A stretch of DNA of 64,000 nt, taken from positions 14,723,346 through 14,787,345 of the forward strand of contig NC_052667.1 in the NCBI RefSeq assembly GCF_016802725.1. Direction: 5' to 3'. The notes below the pieces were generated by a model that was not told the origin of the DNA, ran no database searches, and was given only the letters and a program-made list of their open reading frames with translations. Shown piece by piece: positions 54,651-64,000 of this stretch (positions within the stretch are counted from its first letter, which is position 1; every line of letters starts with the position of its first letter). Source of the stretch: Solenopsis invicta. Taxonomy: Eukaryota; Arthropoda; Insecta; Hymenoptera; Formicidae. A program made the position numbers and the translations under genes.

Positions 54651-56041
54651 TGCATACTCGTGAAAACCGAGTAGTACAGGTACGCGCGCTTCTAGATCAG
54701 GGGGCCATTCATACGTTCATTACGGAGACTCAATTGCTGCATACGTCACGTCAACGGACGACTCTGCCCGTGTCGTGTTTTGACGTCCAATACTCCGGCA
54801 CGGCAAAGGCGATGATACAACTCTCGCTCGAGTCGTGTATGACGCCCGGCATATCTCTGCCGATCAAGGCGTATGTGTTCAATCGGATAACTTCGTACAG
54901 TACCTCCAAACGCAGTCCTGCTTCTGATTGGCCACATCTACACGGACTCAATCTCGCCGATCTTGATCTTGCGGATCGAACCCCAATACAACTGTTAATT
55001 GGAGCGGAATTATACGGCTCTCTATTGCGAGATGGTCTTCGGCAAGGTCCGTTCGGTAGTCCCACGGCACAACTGACGATCTTTGGATGAATCGTCTCTG
55101 GTCCTACTGACGATAACGATTCCGATGCGACGGTTTGCGTTGCGTCAACCGATAATGAATATACGGACCTAAACCGAATCCTCGTGCGATTCTGGGAGAC
55201 CAAGGACATTCCCGCGACATCAAGCCTCACCTCGGACGAGGAAGAATGCGAGAGTCATTTTTGTTCGACGTATGCGAGGGAGGAAAGCGGACGATACATC
55301 GTTCGCCTCCCATTTAAGCAGTCTTCTCCGCCTATAGGAGACTCGAGTTATATAGCGTCCCGCCTGTACGACAAACTAGAAAGACGACTATCGCGCAATA
55401 CTACCCTCGCTGGATCATACGGAGCCTTCCTTCGAGAATACCTTGACCTAGGACACATGGAACTGGTCACCGGACCAGAACCACAACGCGACGGAGTAGT
55501 CTATCTACCGCATCATGCTGTGGTGAAAAGCGAGAGTTTAACTACAAAATTAAGAGTTGTATTTAATGCGTCGTGCGCTACCTCAAATGGGACGTCCCTC
55601 AACGATCACCTACACATTGGACCCAAGCTCCAAACCGATCTGACGTCTATGCTAATCAGGTGGCGACAACACAAATACGTGTATCTTGCCAACATTGAGA
55701 AGATGTTTCGACAGATACTGGTACAACATGAAGATTCTAAATACCAGAGAATTTTGTGGCGACCATCTCCACAGGAATCAATCCAATCATATCGCCTACG
55801 CACCGTCACATATGGCACCGCTCCCGCGCCATATCCTGCGATACGGGTATTACACCAGCATGGCGAGGATGAAGGTCATCGATTTCCTCTCGCTCGTCCC
55901 ATTTTGCAAAATGCGACCTACGTCGATGACATTTTATTTGGTGCTGCGGAGATTGATACGGCCAATGCGATGAGACTACAGTTAGTCAACATGCTCGCGG
56001 CGGGCGGATTCAGTCTCCGAAAATGGGCGTCTAACGCTTGA
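54500..56041 (+). pseudogene. pol: BEL/Pao protease and reverse transcriptase, near-open
   Basis: 54600-55090 encodes the protease, with VQVRALLDQGAIHTFITE in which DQG replaces the usual D-S/T-G; if the alignment is right this loses the motif's Ser/Thr. A TGA at 55088 is followed by RT from about 55184: KLRVVFNASCATSNGTSLND, VYLANIEKMFRQILVQHED, and ATYVDDILFGAAE with the YVDD box at 55919-55930. The conserved aspartate of the first RT motif appears as asparagine in LANIEKMFRQI (normally DI-KMF). The stop after WASNA at 56041 truncates it. Confidence 0.82.
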
Positions 56042-57412
56042 GGATTTACCTTCAAAGGATCGAGCTATTAATATGGATTATTTGTTGGATGAGGATAGTA
56101 GCATCAAGGTTCTCGGCATAGCATGGGCACCTCAAGACGACGCCTTCTCCTTCCGTATTTCGCTCCCTCGTCGGCAGCTACTAAGCGCTTAATTCTAGCA
56201 ACGATCGCCAGAATTTTTGACCCCTTTGGGTGAGCTACCCCGGTAGTCATTATTGCTAAAACCCTAATGCAAGAATTATGGATTAGGACATGCGACTGGG
56301 ATGAGCCGCTTTCCACAGACCTCAATGAACGGTGGGAAACCTATCGCGGCTCACTTCAGTCTCTCGACAAGGTTCGGATTTCACGCTAGACCGGACTATC
56401 TAAACACGTCAACCACATCGAGCTCCACGGTTTTTCTGACGCATCGATCAAGGCTATAAGTGCCGTAGGCACATGAGGATCACCTATTCGAGGAATGTCA
56501 AGGTCACGCTCATCGCCGCCAAGTCTAAGGTGGCGCCAATAAAAACTTTTTATCCCGCGACTAGAGTTAAGCGGTGCAGTATTATTGGTTCGATTGCTGC
56601 GATACGTTGTCGATGCGATGCAGTCCCCGAATATTGCAATCCATTGCTGGACAGATTCGACAATCGTACTCGAGTAGCTCAAAAAACATCTCTCCACGTG
56701 GGCTACGTTCGTAGCTAATCGGGTGTCGAAAATTCAAACCGAGCTACCTTCTGCCACATGGTACCATGTACCGACCAATTCAAATCCAGTGGATATTGCC
56801 TCGCGTGGCATCACTCCTGCGGAGTTGGCATCTTGCAGGCTCTAATGGTCTGGACCGGATTGGTTAGAACAGGCTCCGAATTTATGGCCCATGCGGACTT
56901 CCAAAGATACCGGCGAAGATACCCGTGGCGTCTGCGTCGAAATCCGTAAGACTGCGGTTCTCCACATCAGCGACTGGCCAAAACCGCTTGCTCTGTTCAA
57001 CCTTCCACATCGACTGTCATCGTGGGCGTCTTCTTAGAGTGACTGCATATGTCTTTCGGTTCATAGCATGACCTCGTCTGAAACGATCCGGTGATGCACG
57101 AACCGATTCTTACATCACCGCCACTGAAGTGGCTGCCGCCCGGAACTTCTGGTGTAAGCAGGCTTAACTCAGTTTTGTCTCGGAATATAAGGCCCTCCGA
57201 CAAAGATAGCCTATAGCATCTCGAAGTCCATTACTGAAATTGACGCCGTTCCTGGACGAAAATGGCACAATCCGGCTTGGCGGGCGGCTTAAAAACTCAC
57301 ATCTCATATTCTCTGAGCGACACCCGATCATCTTGCCTCGCCATCGTATCAGCGAGCTAATCATAGAGTACGCCCATAAACAAACGCTCCATGGGGGCCC
57401 GCAATTGACTCT
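56042..57412 (+). pseudogene. pol: BEL/Pao RNase H and connector, heavily degraded
   Basis: Short plus-strand fragments fit the BEL order (KVLGIAWAPQDDAFSFRIS near 56110; GFSDASIKA near 56440, the start of RNase H; the HIVSNRVSKIQ-like block near 56720; WYHVPTNSNPVDIASRG near 56760) but frames change every 100-200 bases. Reported as the bridge between reverse transcriptase and integrase; no single frame exceeds 105 codons. Confidence 0.6.
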
Positions 57413-58337
57413 TTGATACATTCGACAGAATTACTGGATTTTAGGAGCAAGAAATCTTGTCAAGTCGACTATCCACCGCTGTGCACTCGCCAACGAGCGT
57501 TAACTACGACTCAGCTTATGGGAAACCTGCCTACTTTTCGCGTCACGCCATCTCGCCCGTTCCTGCACACGGGCGTGGATTATACAGGGCCATTTGCCGT
57601 CTTATTGAAGAGAGGAAGAGGGCACTCCTCACACAAGGCTTACGTGTCAATATTCGTTTGTCTCTCGACGCGCGCCATACACTTGGAGCTTGTCTCCGAC
57701 TTATCCACGGGAGCCTTCCTCGCTGCATTCAAACGTCGTCTCGCGTCGCGGAATTCCAAGCGATGTATATAGCGATAATGGGACTAACTTTCAAGGCGCG
57801 GACAGGGAGCTGGCAACTACATTCCGGAACATAACCGGAAACCCAGACTTTGGTTCGCTTCTGGCTTCCGATGGGACTTCGTGGCATTTTATTCCGCCCG
57901 CTGCCCACCACTTCGGGGGTATTTGGGAGGCTGGTGTGAAGAGCATGAAGCATCATTTACGACGCATCGTGGGCAAGCACACATTATCAATTGAAGAATT
58001 CGGCACTCTCCTCTGTCAAATTGAAGCCTGTCTGAATTCTCGACCGATATCAGCCATGACAAGCGATCCAGAGGACTTTGCGACGCTAACTTCCGGGCAT
58101 TTCCTCATTGGAGTGCCACTTCTCACCGTCCCTGAGACATCGGTGATAGACTTGAACGAAAATCGCCTTTCCCGCTACCAACGAGTTCGCGAGATGCTCG
58201 AGCATTTTTGGATTGTCTGGTCCCGAGACTATTTACACACCTTACAGCAACGTTCCAAGTGGATGCGCTCTCTCCTAGAGGCTAAACCTGGAGATCTTGT
58301 ACTTTTGTGTAACGACTTATTACCGCCCTCCAAATGA
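57413..58337 (+). pseudogene. pol: BEL/Pao integrase, one frameshift
   Basis: 57413-57772 carries the zinc-binding end (CTRQRA, MGNLPTFRVTPSRPFLHTGV) and DYTGPFAVLLKRGRGHSSHK, CLSTRAIHLELVSDLSTGAF, with the first catalytic aspartate in VDYTGPF. A frameshift near 57760 moves to 57690-58337: VYSDNGTNFQGADRELATTF (second aspartate) and LCQIEACLNSRPISAM (glutamate). It ends near PGDLVLLCNDLLPPSK. This inserts cDNA into the genome. Apart from the frameshift the catalytic residues are present. Confidence 0.85.
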
Positions 58338-58502
58338 GCCCTCGCGCGCATTACCTCTACTCAGCCCGGTGACGATGGACATTGTTCATTTAAAAACAAA
58401 GGATTCCGCCTTCGTGAGACCTATATCACAAATCTGTCGTCTCCCGGTAGGTCAGGGTAATTGATTATGTGTCGTACCGTTCCGGATACGAGGCGGGCGG
58501 TA

Positions 58503-58936
58503 TGTTACGATTCGTATGTCAGAAACACATATTCAAGCAACGTTACGGCCTTCGCATTTTCGAGGATCATGAATCGATCTCATGATCTATCGTTTCCTTC
58601 GGAGCGTGCGTTGTTCTTGCCGCTTCGCTGCGAAAGCTTGTGTTACCGTCCGAAAAGTCAGTCCGTATATAAATCGTCTAGCGTACGGATGTAATCGTTT
58701 GCAGTCTCACCCGAGTGTGTGTCGAATAGAATGCTCCCGTGAGCTAACTATATAGAAAATTAAGACATTGTAAACGAATGTGAAATATACAGTAAAATTG
58801 TTCATTTTGGTCAGTTAAATAGTGCATCATTTCTGTTTCATCTCCCCTTACATCATTTCACGAGTCCATCCATAACGCTCGCACCGGCACAAAAAAAAAC
58901 AACTTGAGTAGCGACAGAATCGGAGGTGTCGCTACA
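58503..58936 (+). mobile_element. BEL 3' LTR
   Basis: 434 bp, matching the 5' LTR with scattered substitutions and a few indels (for example GAGTGGAGTGACAG versus GAGTAGCGACAG). Preceded by GAGGCGGGCGGTA, a polypurine-like tract. Followed by the AAAAT duplication. Confidence 0.9.
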
Positions 58937-59479
58937 AAAATAATTAATCGTAGAAAAGACCAATGTTAAAGTTGAACAATTTGAAAATTAGATACGTTCC
59001 CTTTATATGTTATCCATTTCAAATAACTTATATATTATTATTATTACCTATTTATTATTTCAAATATTATTACTTGAATTCAAATTCCCTTTAAATTAAA
59101 TTTAAATTAATGTTTAGAAAGTGATATTAAATTGAATTTTCTATTTTAGAAATTTGCATACTATATCAATATCATCAAGATAAATAAATACACTTATAAA
59201 AACAAAAAAAAATGTTGCACACATCCGGGAGCAAACCCGAATCTTACAATTGTGAAGCAAGCACCTAACGCACGGAGCCGACTGCATTGGTTGGGAGAAC
59301 GGTTACCAGGAAGGCTCATATGGCGCGCCACGGTATGGCCAATTTTGACAAATTTATTATTTCGAAACTAAGGCCTATTCAATTAAACGCCGGGAGACGT
59401 AAACTTTTTTTTTCGTTTTCGGAATAACTAAAAAAATTGAGATCAAAATTCCAGGGTGACTCACCTGATCCTCCCTTTG

Positions 59480-59729
59480 TAAGTATTATAATCGGCACAG
59501 ACGCGATGTCGCTTTTAACGTGGGCGAGCAGGTGCTAAAAAGGTACCACGTGCTATCGGCAGGCGTACAACGCTTCTCGGCAAAACTGGCCAAAAAGTTT
59601 TATGGCCCGTTCATCATTCGAAGAATTCTCTCACCAGTAGTCTGTGAGTTGGCCGATCTGACGGGTGGGATCGTTGGCAAGGTTCATGTCAAGGATCTCA
59701 AACAGTACCATGAACCTTTTGATGTCTAG
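59480..59729 (+). pseudogene. pol: Gypsy integrase C-terminus (continuation of 48765-50505)
   Basis: After the TAA at 59480 the frame reads KYYNRHRRDVAFNVGEQVLK then FSAKLAKKFYGPFIIRRILS and ADLTGGIVGKVHVKDLKQYH, ending in a TAG at 59729. This is the SH3-like DNA-binding tail with GPF/Y motif of gypsy integrase. It is separated from its N-terminal part by the 9-kb nested insertion; the residue sequence is continuous across the target duplication. Confidence 0.85.
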
Positions 59730-60600
59730 AAGGATGGACCAGCAGGCGGAACTGGACTTCCAGTGGCGGTGGGTCCACCTATTCGCGTGGATTACCAAAA
59801 ACCACCCGCGGTTCTGGGAAGACCTTACCGCAGGGAATCGTGGTGCGACAGCTATTCCTGCCCAGAGATGTCGGCATCCAGGTCAGGCCCAGCACGAGGG
59901 ACGTCGCCGTCCAGGTAGAGCTCCGCCACAGAGAGGTGGGCCTCTAGGTACGACCCAGCCAGAGGGATGTCAGTACGAGCACCGACCCGTACCGACGTAA
60001 CGTAAGCCTCCAAGCTTGTCTGTGCGACTGTGAGGGGCTAAGCGCCGCCGTGATGGAGCGCGAGCAATGCAGATCGCCCCGACGAAATCCAGGGGGCGCG
60101 GTTGCGCGCCGCCGGACACCTAGTCCCGTCCAGGTAAACGCCGACACACGGCGGGCCTCCACCAATCCGGAACGCAAGGTTTGCTAGAACTGTGCGCAAG
60201 CATTTTGCCTGGCGGAGCACACGGCTGCGCACCGTTTATTGCTATTGGTGCGGACGGCGGGACACCACGGATAACCGCTGCCCCAACTGCCAGGAGGGCT
60301 GGCTGCGCCAGGGACCGTGGCTGCCGGATCAGGGCCACGACGGGCAGGAGGTGCCCCGCTATCGGGGAGGTGCACCCGGCGACATCAGAAGAGACGCCCG
60401 TTAGGCTATCGAAAGGCTTACCGCCGCGGAAACTCGCCGTTCTTGTTTTTTGTTTTGTCGGTTGGTCTAAAAACTTTTTTCTGTGTCGTGGTGACTACTT
60501 TTTTTTGCTTTCCTTTTGTGGCACCCTTAGAGGATCCTGGCACGGGGAAGGGTTTTGGTTTTGTTTGGCTATCGGGTTACAATAACCCTGGTTTGTAAGG
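59730..60600 (+). pseudogene. Possible third frame of the gypsy element with zinc motif
   Basis: GC-rich plus-strand sequence downstream of integrase. A frame through 59740-60000 begins MDQQAELDFQWRWVHLFAWI; further on, 60192-60404 has CYWCGRRDTTDNRCPNCQEG, four cysteines in two CxxC pairs, a zinc-ribbon-like pattern. Some gypsy lineages have an extra reading frame after integrase; I cannot name this one. Overlapping frames on both strands are composition shadows. Confidence 0.45.
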
Positions 60601-61073
60601 AAAACAAATTACAAGTGTTTCTTTTGTGAACTTTGCTGTCTTTGGTTTTAGTACTGACCCAACCCGCCCCCTTCCCTTCTTCCTCTTATCCTGTCAGACC
60701 GTCGACATGAGAGTGCGCGGTAGACGTAAGAGCTCGATGGAGTCGATCGTCCAGGACCGGAAACGGCAGGACCGTGAGATAGAGGAATAAACGACCAGGG
60801 GATGACCATGTTTCCCTGGCCACGTTTTAAAACTTACAGAAAATTTTTTTAGTATCGTCGGCTTAACTTTTTCGTCGGTTAACCAATTTTCTGTCTTTCT
60901 TTTCTCGCGAACAAGTATACTTTTCTTGTTTTTTTTGTTGTGCTGTCTGATTTTTTGTGTGGCATCACAGTTGACATGCTGGAGATTTCGATCGCTTTGA
61001 GACGCCTTCCTCGGTAGCTCGTCGGCTGCAGAGAGGCATCTGGACCAGCACGGTCCCACTTGGCATAGAGGGT
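60601..61073 (+). other. 3' untranslated region of the gypsy element
   Basis: Contains a pyrimidine-rich stretch (60660-60690) and ends GGCATAGAGGG just before the LTR, a short polypurine-like tract. No gene seen; the minus-strand frame 60694-61104 lacks domain features. Confidence 0.5.
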
Positions 61074-62077
61074 TGTGACGTGGCAGTTTCACTTGCCTCG
61101 CCATTTTACCTTTTGCTTAAGCAAAGCGCAAGGAGGCGCATATGACCGGGCCGGGCACTAAACGAGAGAACGAAATCTCCGGCGAGACTGCATAGCGTTT
61201 ATTATTTTTGTTTATTGATTCGCGGCATATTTCATCTCCGGCACCTTGACAATCGTCGCCGAAGGAGCATCCGCGGTGAGAAAATAAAGAAGGCGATCGT
61301 TCAGGGTCGGCGCACGGGGAACCGCCGACGAAGAGGAGGACGAGACGAGACGTGGCGACAAGTAAGCGCCGCGCGGAAGAGGCTCGTGCGAGGCACTAAG
61401 GATGGACAGACTAGAGCGGACAAACGGCCAGGATAAGGGCCGCCGGATGCCGGCTGTCCATCCGAAATAATAACAACGGAGAAACGTCGCCTCGAGGAAA
61501 TGCTGCTGTTGTCCGCGAGGACGGCAAGAAAGACGAGGGTATCGGATGCCGATGGGGACCGCACGACACCTGCGGAGATCCGACACTGCGCTGCCGCTAC
61601 GTCACGGCTAGATAAGGGCGGCCGTTGATAAGCCGCTAGGCACAAGAATATCACGCACCCTGTGGGAGGGGTAGCGCCTATCGATCGCGCATCGAGCGCA
61701 ATTCTCGCGGTTTTTACGTGCGACCCGTTCGACTGCGTGCGTGTGCTAGAAAGTAAGCAGCGGCTATGGGTTGGCTATCGGCGTGTCCGCTATCGGAGGA
61801 AGTGCCCGGCCTCGACTTTATCGGACCGTGTGGAGGATCCACGAGGACCCCAAGGACCCGGAGGAGGACCGCTAGAGTCGAGGTGATCCGTCTCACCACT
61901 GTGTAAAGCCACGAGCTGCCGGTGTCGACTGGCTCGCGCTCTGAGGTGAAGCCGTTAGGTTACTTTCGTCGCTATCGGTACTTTCGTCGCTCTCGCGCGT
62001 GTTTCGCGTATCACTTCAGCTCCCTTGTTTGACCGCATATTTTGCCGTCGCTCTCCGGCGTAAGAAGAATACGTGAC
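61074..62077 (+). mobile_element. LTR, family 2 copy 2, about 1.0 kb (gypsy 3' LTR)
   Basis: Starts TGTGACGTGGCAG after a polypurine-like tract and ends ATACGTGAC at a TA run. It matches 18015-18950 and 19845-19934 of copy 1, lacking about 900 bp between (breakpoint near 61960). Its place directly after the gypsy 3' region argues it is that element's 3' LTR. An AATAAAG lies at 61283 on the plus strand. It is followed by microsatellite, so a target duplication cannot be judged. Confidence 0.62.

Positions 62078-62129
<52 letters not shown>
62078..62129. repeat. (TA)n microsatellite
   Basis: TA run with one TG interruption, between the LTR and the Tc1-like element. Confidence 0.95.
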
Positions 62130-62132
<3 letters not shown>

Positions 62133-62485
62133 TGTCCAAAAAGTTCGGCAACGGTCAAATATCTCGAAAAGTAAGCATTTTAGGAAAAAATATTTCAGAC
62201 AAAAGTTGTAGGGTTTCAAAAGACCTATGTACTGATCTTATCAGTTTGACCTTGGATGGCGTCGCCAAGGTCATAACGAAATCACATTAACTTTTTTAAA
62301 TGGAACACCCTATTTTTGATTCTAGAATCTAATAGCTGGTGTCAAGATCTTTCCAAAACCCTACAAGAAAGTTTATTTTCGTTGAGTATTTTTCGAGTTA
62401 CAAGACTTGAAAGTTACAGTACCGCTGGCATTGGCATTACCCAAGATGTACCACGTGGAGGTTGCCCAGTCGGATTTACACCTCT

Positions 62486-62489
<4 letters not shown>

Positions 62490-62533
<44 letters not shown>

Positions 62534-62593
62534 CGTGTGTGTGTGTGCGTGTGCGTGTGTGTACGTGTGTGCATGCGTACGTGCGTGAGTGTG
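62490..62593. repeat. (TG)n microsatellite, imperfect
   Basis: About 100 bases of TG with interspersed CG, TA and CA steps, between the left terminal region of the element and the end of its transposase gene. Confidence 0.95.
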
Positions 62594-62670
62594 AACAGAA
62601 ATAGGGACCCTACGGTTCGTCACTTCCGTAGTATTTAGAGACTCCAAACCCTCTCTGTATTAATGTTTGT

Positions 62671-63744
62671 TTAATTTAGAAGATGTTCAAATTGACGGCC
62701 ATGAACGGTTTGACAATGTGCCAAACGTTCATAAAAATTACGCCGAACATTTTGCAAGTTTTCCGGGGTTATTGATGCTACAGTATCTAAAATGCGATTT
62801 CTTAATTCATTTAAATTCGTAGGTTTTGTTGCAAACACCAAATTTTTTAAATGACCCCAGAAAAAATAATCCAATGGATTCAAATCAGGAGATCTAGGTG
62901 GCCATTCAATTGCACCTCTCCTGCCAATCCATTTTCTTGGAAAAGTATCATTTAGGAATCGACGGACGTTTATGCCAAAGTGAGGTGGTGCACCGTCCTG
63001 TTGGAACCAAACGCTATTATAAGCGACACCAACTACATTTTGAATAGCAGGCAGTATCTGATTTTGTAAGAGATGCAAATAACGCTCCGCATTGATGTTC
63101 TCATTCAAGAAAAATGGTCCTATAATTGTATTTCCGAGTATTCCCGCCCATACATTTAACTTTTGAGGATACTGAGTATGAGAATCTCTCATCCAGTGTG
63201 GATTTTCGTCACTCCAATATCTGCAATTGTGTCGATTGACAGATCCATGCAATTCGAATGTCGCTTCATCGGAAAATACAATCCAGTTAAAAAAGTTATT
63301 GTCTCCATCAAATCGCCTCATCATTTCTTCGCAAAATTCCATCCTCTTATTATAATCATTTTCTGACAGTTCTTGAACTAAACGTATTTTAAAAGGATGA
63401 TAATTGTATTTTTTTAAAGTTGTCTGAACCGTACTTTTACTAATATCACATTGCTGACTTGTTTTTCGGATTGACGTATGAGGATTTTCTACAAATGATT
63501 ATAGAACTTCGATGTTCTTATCATCATTGCTTGCAGTTTTCGGTCTTCCTGCTCGAGGCCGGTCTTTAACTGAACCTGTTTGTTCAAATCGAGCTACAAT
63601 TCGCTGAACAGTAGATTTTGTAATTGGCAAACGATTAAGAAATGTATTGTTAAATAAAGCAGCCACTGCTTCATAAGATCTAACATTGTCTCCGTATCCT
63701 CGCATTGTGAGTAATGTTATTCTTTCTTTCTCAGATAAATGCAT
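62671..63744 (-). pseudogene. Tc1-like DDE transposase with one in-frame stop
   Basis: Minus-strand ATG at 63744 begins MHLSEKERITLLTMRGYGDN; helix-turn-helix motifs follow (SYEAVAALFNNTF, ITKSTVQRIVARFEQTGSVK, RPRAGRPKT). A TAA at 63499-63501 interrupts; the same frame continues SFVENPHTSIRK, then WIVFSDEATFELHGSVNRHN (first Asp), SVWFQQDGAPPHFGINVRRF (second Asp), WPPRSPDLNPLDYFFWGHLK (third Asp) and ends GRQFEHLLN at 62671. 357 codons in all, a normal length. The stop sits where relatives have a glutamine-like residue, consistent with one C-to-T change. All three catalytic residues remain. Confidence 0.88.
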
Positions 63745-63804
63745 TTTTAATTTTATATTATGTTATGTTTAATGTTCTGCTCAATGTATTGCAGTGCTTG
63801 CAAT

Positions 63805-64000
63805 GATCTCCACATTCGGGTCGATTCCTGAGGCGACGCCCACTGCTTCCCCCACTACCGCTCGTCGCTCGAAGGTCGAGCTTGCGAATACGCGGCGCGC
63901 GCTCTACCGAGCGGTATTCGCAAGCTCGACCTTCGAGCGGCGAGCGGTAGTGGGGGAAGCAGTGGGCGTCGCCTCAGGAATCGACCCGAATGTGGAGATC
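63805..64000. repeat. GC-rich palindrome upstream of transposase gene
   Basis: Arms 63805-63891 and 63914-64000 (87 bp each, nearly perfect) around a 22-nt loop. It begins 60 bp upstream of the transposase ATG (63744) and may extend past the window edge. Sequence unrelated to the palindrome at 46463. Confidence 0.9.

Larger units (their letters stand above)
51063..58941 (+). mobile_element. BEL/Pao LTR retrotransposon, complete structure, decayed pol
   Basis: LTRs 51068-51502 and 58503-58936 are about 96 percent alike by eye, start TGTTACG and end GTCGCTACA. AAAAT flanks the element on both sides (51063-51067, 58937-58941). The primer-binding site TGGTCCTTCGAGCCGGAT follows at 51508. Gag, protease, reverse transcriptase and integrase are in order on the plus strand. 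A 1.4-kb foldback sits in the leader (about 51860-53260). Similar LTRs suggest a fairly recent insertion, although pol already carries frameshifts and stops. Confidence 0.92.
50504..59482. mobile_element. 1.1-kb foldback MITE (TAA duplication), split by a BEL element
   Basis: The element runs 50506-59479. Its ends CAAGGGGAGGATCAGGTGA and complement of CAAAGGGAGGATCAGGTGA are flanked by TAA (50503-50505 and 59480-59482). Arms of roughly 540 bp (to about 51060, and from about 58940) are inverted copies with scattered differences. Without the BEL element it is about 1.1 kb and non-coding. A 3-bp TWA duplication is typical of PIF/Harbinger transposases; the assignment is inference. Each arm has a tRNA-like B box and an oligo-T run. 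Insertion split the gypsy integrase frame. Confidence 0.8.
48756..61073 (+). mobile_element. Ty3/gypsy retrotransposon (plus strand), pol to 3' end, split by nested insertions
   Basis: Plus-strand pol starts mid reverse transcriptase at about 48765, directly after the Tc1-like element, so the 5' LTR and gag are missing. Integrase is cut at 50505 by a foldback element and resumes at 59480; the TAA duplication and reading frame fit on both sides. After integrase come a zinc-motif frame, a pyrimidine-rich stretch and the LTR at 61074. Codon use is GC-rich. Confidence 0.8.
62130..64000 (-). mobile_element. Tc1/mariner-superfamily element, continues past the window
   Basis: The left terminus GAGTGTCCAAAAAGTTCGGC follows TA at 62128-62129. 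The element has a long left terminal region with a TG microsatellite, a nearly intact transposase on the minus strand, and the start of a GC-rich palindrome reaching the window edge. The right terminus is outside. Its layout parallels the element at 46092-48753. Confidence 0.82.

Overview
This is a eukaryotic window, almost certainly from an insect and most plausibly a hymenopteran such as an ant. The evidence is the mix of transposon families (mariner-like and other Tc1-like elements, piggyBac-like, hAT, R1-clade, Ty3/gypsy, BEL/Pao, and an errantivirus-like element with env), the AT-rich unique DNA without strong CpG depletion, and a primer-binding site matching an insect-type tRNA-Tyr. There is no prokaryotic gene organisation. 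Apart from one host gene, nearly everything identifiable is mobile DNA in various states of decay.

The host gene is on the + strand. It is a small Ly6/uPAR-type three-finger protein: a signal-peptide exon at 15013-15070, then two exons at 30071-30205 and 30356-30618. All three join in frame (456 nt, 152 codons with stop). Its 15-kb first intron holds a nested transposon cluster and a whole env-bearing LTR element.

Layout. 1-2490: two copies of a long foldback repeat. 2575-2899: a hairpin and a perfect MITE. 5067-7830: a TTAA-flanked DNA transposon with a decayed Mutator-type transposase. 7871-9976: an internally deleted mariner carrying a solo LTR (8653-9856). 10058-13400: R1-clade ORF1 remnants. 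15727-20301: a TA-flanked foldback containing a TTAA-flanked piggyBac-like element, which contains two LTRs. 20525-21485: another foldback. 21608-28665: a minus-strand errantivirus-like element with 5-bp target duplications; gag, protease, integrase tail and env remain but reverse transcriptase is lost. 32181-33490: a Tc1-like fragment. 34626-37013: a hAT (ZMYM1-like) pseudogene. 39211-42402: a minus-strand R1-clade element joined in frame to a minus-strand gypsy element (42403-45662). 45676-48753: a palindromic MITE and a Tc1-like element with long TIRs. 48756-62077: a plus-strand gypsy element split by a 1.1-kb foldback, which is split by a BEL/Pao element, which holds another foldback. 62130 to the end: a Tc1-like element whose transposase has one in-frame stop.

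The most interesting signals are: an array of about eight small hairpins with covarying stems in an LTR transcript region, with an analogous but sequence-divergent array in a second LTR of the same family; two unrelated foldback elements whose arms each carry a tRNA-like Pol III promoter followed by an oligo-T run; large GC-rich palindromes immediately upstream of two different Tc1-like transposase genes; and the four-deep nesting at 48.7-62 kb. All identifications come from reading the sequence and from knowledge of the families; no database search was run.
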